Of a DNA stretch of 16,465 bases, positions 15,607 to 16,465 are shown one piece after another. The position numbers and the translations under genes were made by a program. Within the stretch, counting starts at the first letter, position 1; every line of letters starts with the position of its first letter. Under the pieces are notes generated by a model. The model was not told the origin of the DNA and searched no databases. It was given only the letters and a program-made list of their open reading frames with translations. Source of the stretch: Pleionea sp041589565 (lineage in GTDB: Bacteria > Pseudomonadota > Gammaproteobacteria > Enterobacterales > Kangiellaceae); assembly GCA_041589565.1 (NCBI GenBank), contig JBFHVL010000062.1:1-16465 (forward strand), given 5' to 3'.

Positions 15607-15615
15607 AGTATAGCA
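15607..15615 (-). promoter_or_regulatory. Extended -10 promoter for the Lon-family gene
   Basis: On the minus strand TGCTATACT is an extended -10 (TGn plus TATACT), about 50 bases upstream of the ATG. The -35 region is weak, which fits extended -10 promoters. No RpoH-type pair was found here. Confidence 0.5.
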
Positions 15616-15688
15616 GTCCCAGCGCCGAGTAAGGAATATTGAGTCGAACTATTTGCGATATCTTAACTTTTAACAAAAGCGAGAACAG

Positions 15689-15712
15689 CGGTCTTTGGTA
15701 GCTCAAAGACCG
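15689..15712 (-). terminator. Hairpin after the DUF3106-like gene
   Basis: CGGTCTTTG and CAAAGACCG make a 9-bp perfect stem with a 6-base loop, 5 bases beyond the DUF3106-like stop. The T-rich stretch on the minus strand starts about 10 bases later, so it may be an imperfect terminator that limits read-through into the Lon gene. Confidence 0.55.
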
Positions 15713-15717
15713 GAATG

Positions 15718-16185
15718 CTATTTATTTCGATTATGAGTACGTGGAGGTAACTTTTTATTGGGGTGTTTACGTAGGAAACGCTCGCGTAATTCATTACGGC
15801 GCTCTGGTGGTAAACTGCGGAACTTTTTAAAAGTTCGTTTGAGTCGCTCCTGACGCTGTGGCGAAAGCTCTCGGTACTTCTCATACATACGACGTAACTG
15901 CCGTTTTTCTTGTTGCGGTAGTTTGCGCCAGCGCTCAAAACGCTTTTTGACGATTTGCTTTTGGCTGGAGTCCATACTGTTCCAGCGCTCAAGACCGGTT
16001 AATACTTTTTGACGTTGCTCTGAAGATAACTGGGGCCACTTTTCTTTAAAGGGGGCTAGCTGCTGCTTTTGTTCGGGTGTTAACTGGTCGAAGTCGAGCG
16101 TTTTTTCTTCAGCGTACAGTGAGCCGCTTGCCAGACCAAGGCAAAGTATCAGTTGTATCAGTGGTTTTATCATTCGGCTACACAT
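15718..16185 (-). CDS. Secreted basic repeat protein, DUF3106-like
   Basis: 155 residues. An N-terminal signal peptide (hydrophobic core about 8-20, likely cut after SLYA) sends it to the periplasm. The mature part is a very basic, helical array of five to six units of about 18 residues, each built like LSSEQRQKVLTGLERW, with hydrophobic, Trp/Phe/Tyr and Arg positions recurring (ERWNSM, ERWRKL, EKYREL, KKFRSL). This is the pattern of DUF3106 proteins, whose function is unknown. It overlaps the preceding gene by 8 bases (ATG inside the AATGTGTAG stop region). The alternative start at 16173 gives the same signal peptide minus four residues but has no ribosome site. The adjoining gene may regulate or partner it. 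Confidence 0.8.
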   Translation of the reverse strand: MCSRMIKPLIQLILCLGLASGSLYAEEKTLDFDQLTPEQKQQLAPFKEKWPQLSSEQRQKVLTGLERWNSMDSSQKQIVKKRFERWRKLPQQEKRQLRRMYEKYRELSPQRQERLKRTFKKFRSLPPERRNELRERFLRKHPNKKLPPRTHNRNK

Positions 16186-16465
16186 TACTTATTGTCTCTT
16201 CAATTTGCGGTGATTGACCTTTCATATCTTGCTTTGGCCGTGTTTCAGGCGCGTTTAGATGACATTGTTTACTCTGTTCATTTTCTTTAACGTTTATCGG
16301 CGTCTCGGGTTGACTGAGCTTTTCTGAGTCCTGTTTAATCTGGACTCCATTTTCATCGTTTTCTACTAGTGTACTGATGCAGTGCTCTAGCGGTTTTTTC
16401 GCTGCCGTTTTAACAATAGGATCAAGCGTTTCCGGGTCTACCAACTGACCTTTGTCATCCGAATA
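16178..16465 (-). CDS. C-terminal part of an unrecognised hydrophilic protein (partial)
   Basis: The frame is open from the window edge through the TAG at 16178; 95 residues are visible. It is acidic and polar, rich in Glu, Lys, Gln, Pro and Asn, with two cysteines and no membrane helix, and the last 60 residues look disordered. A TTG at 16444 could serve as a start but has no convincing ribosome site, and the frame stays open upstream, so I read it as the tail of a longer gene. It overlaps the DUF3106-like gene, so they are cotranscribed. Genes ahead of DUF3106 proteins are sometimes sigma/anti-sigma related, but nothing here proves that. Confidence 0.55.
   Translation of the reverse strand, partial: YSDDKGQLVDPETLDPIVKTAAKKPLEHCISTLVENDENGVQIKQDSEKLSQPETPINVKENEQSKQCHLNAPETRPKQDMKGQSPQIEETISNV

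Noticed and set aside
15557..15660. Sigma-32 promoter for the Lon-family gene
   Set aside because: No CCCCAT-type -10 with a TTGAA -35 is present; an extended sigma-70 -10 fits better.

Overview
The window looks like a chromosomal segment of a gammaproteobacterium. The evidence is the gene order SRP RNA (ffs)-dnaX-ybaB-recR-htpG-adk-hemH, the classical gammaproteobacterial dnaX/htpG/adk cluster, a short 4.5S-type SRP RNA, and an HtpG promoter with an E. coli-like sigma-32 signature. Base composition is moderately AT-rich. I infer a marine or environmental lineage, but the order or family cannot be fixed from this sequence alone. I see no phage genes, transposases, tRNAs, CRISPR array or intact toxin-antitoxin pair.

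Left part (1-3,700, minus strand): a redox locus. Read 5' to 3' on the minus strand it encodes an atypical hemerythrin-fold protein, then after a 155-bp gap holding a 20-bp inverted repeat and a likely 18-codon leader ORF, a three-part fusion flavoprotein (NirB-like FAD/NAD(P) domain, BFD-type [2Fe-2S] domain, multi-helix heme-b-like membrane domain). Three bases further on starts a membrane-anchored multiheme cytochrome c, which runs off the window with nine heme motifs visible. Together they look like a conduit moving electrons from cytoplasmic NAD(P)H across the inner membrane to periplasmic hemes. The terminal acceptor is not visible.

Centre (4,020-11,620, plus strand): ffs, then dnaX with an A10 slippage site predicted to give the short gamma subunit, ybaB and recR overlapping by one base, an inserted orphan HicB-like gene, htpG with its own sigma-32 promoter and terminator, then adk and hemH. 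These serve replication, recombinational repair, protein folding, nucleotide balance and heme synthesis.

Right of this (11,659-12,981, plus): a small HNH protein, a YjdF-like (DUF2238) membrane protein and a bacterial PH-domain protein, all closely spaced behind hemH. They meet the minus-strand genes at a REP-like inverted repeat (13,084-13,112).

Right end (13,160-16,465, minus): a Lon-family ATP-dependent protease resembling the Pseudomonas AsrA-type second Lon, preceded by a secreted DUF3106-like basic repeat protein and the C-terminal part of an unrecognised hydrophilic protein.
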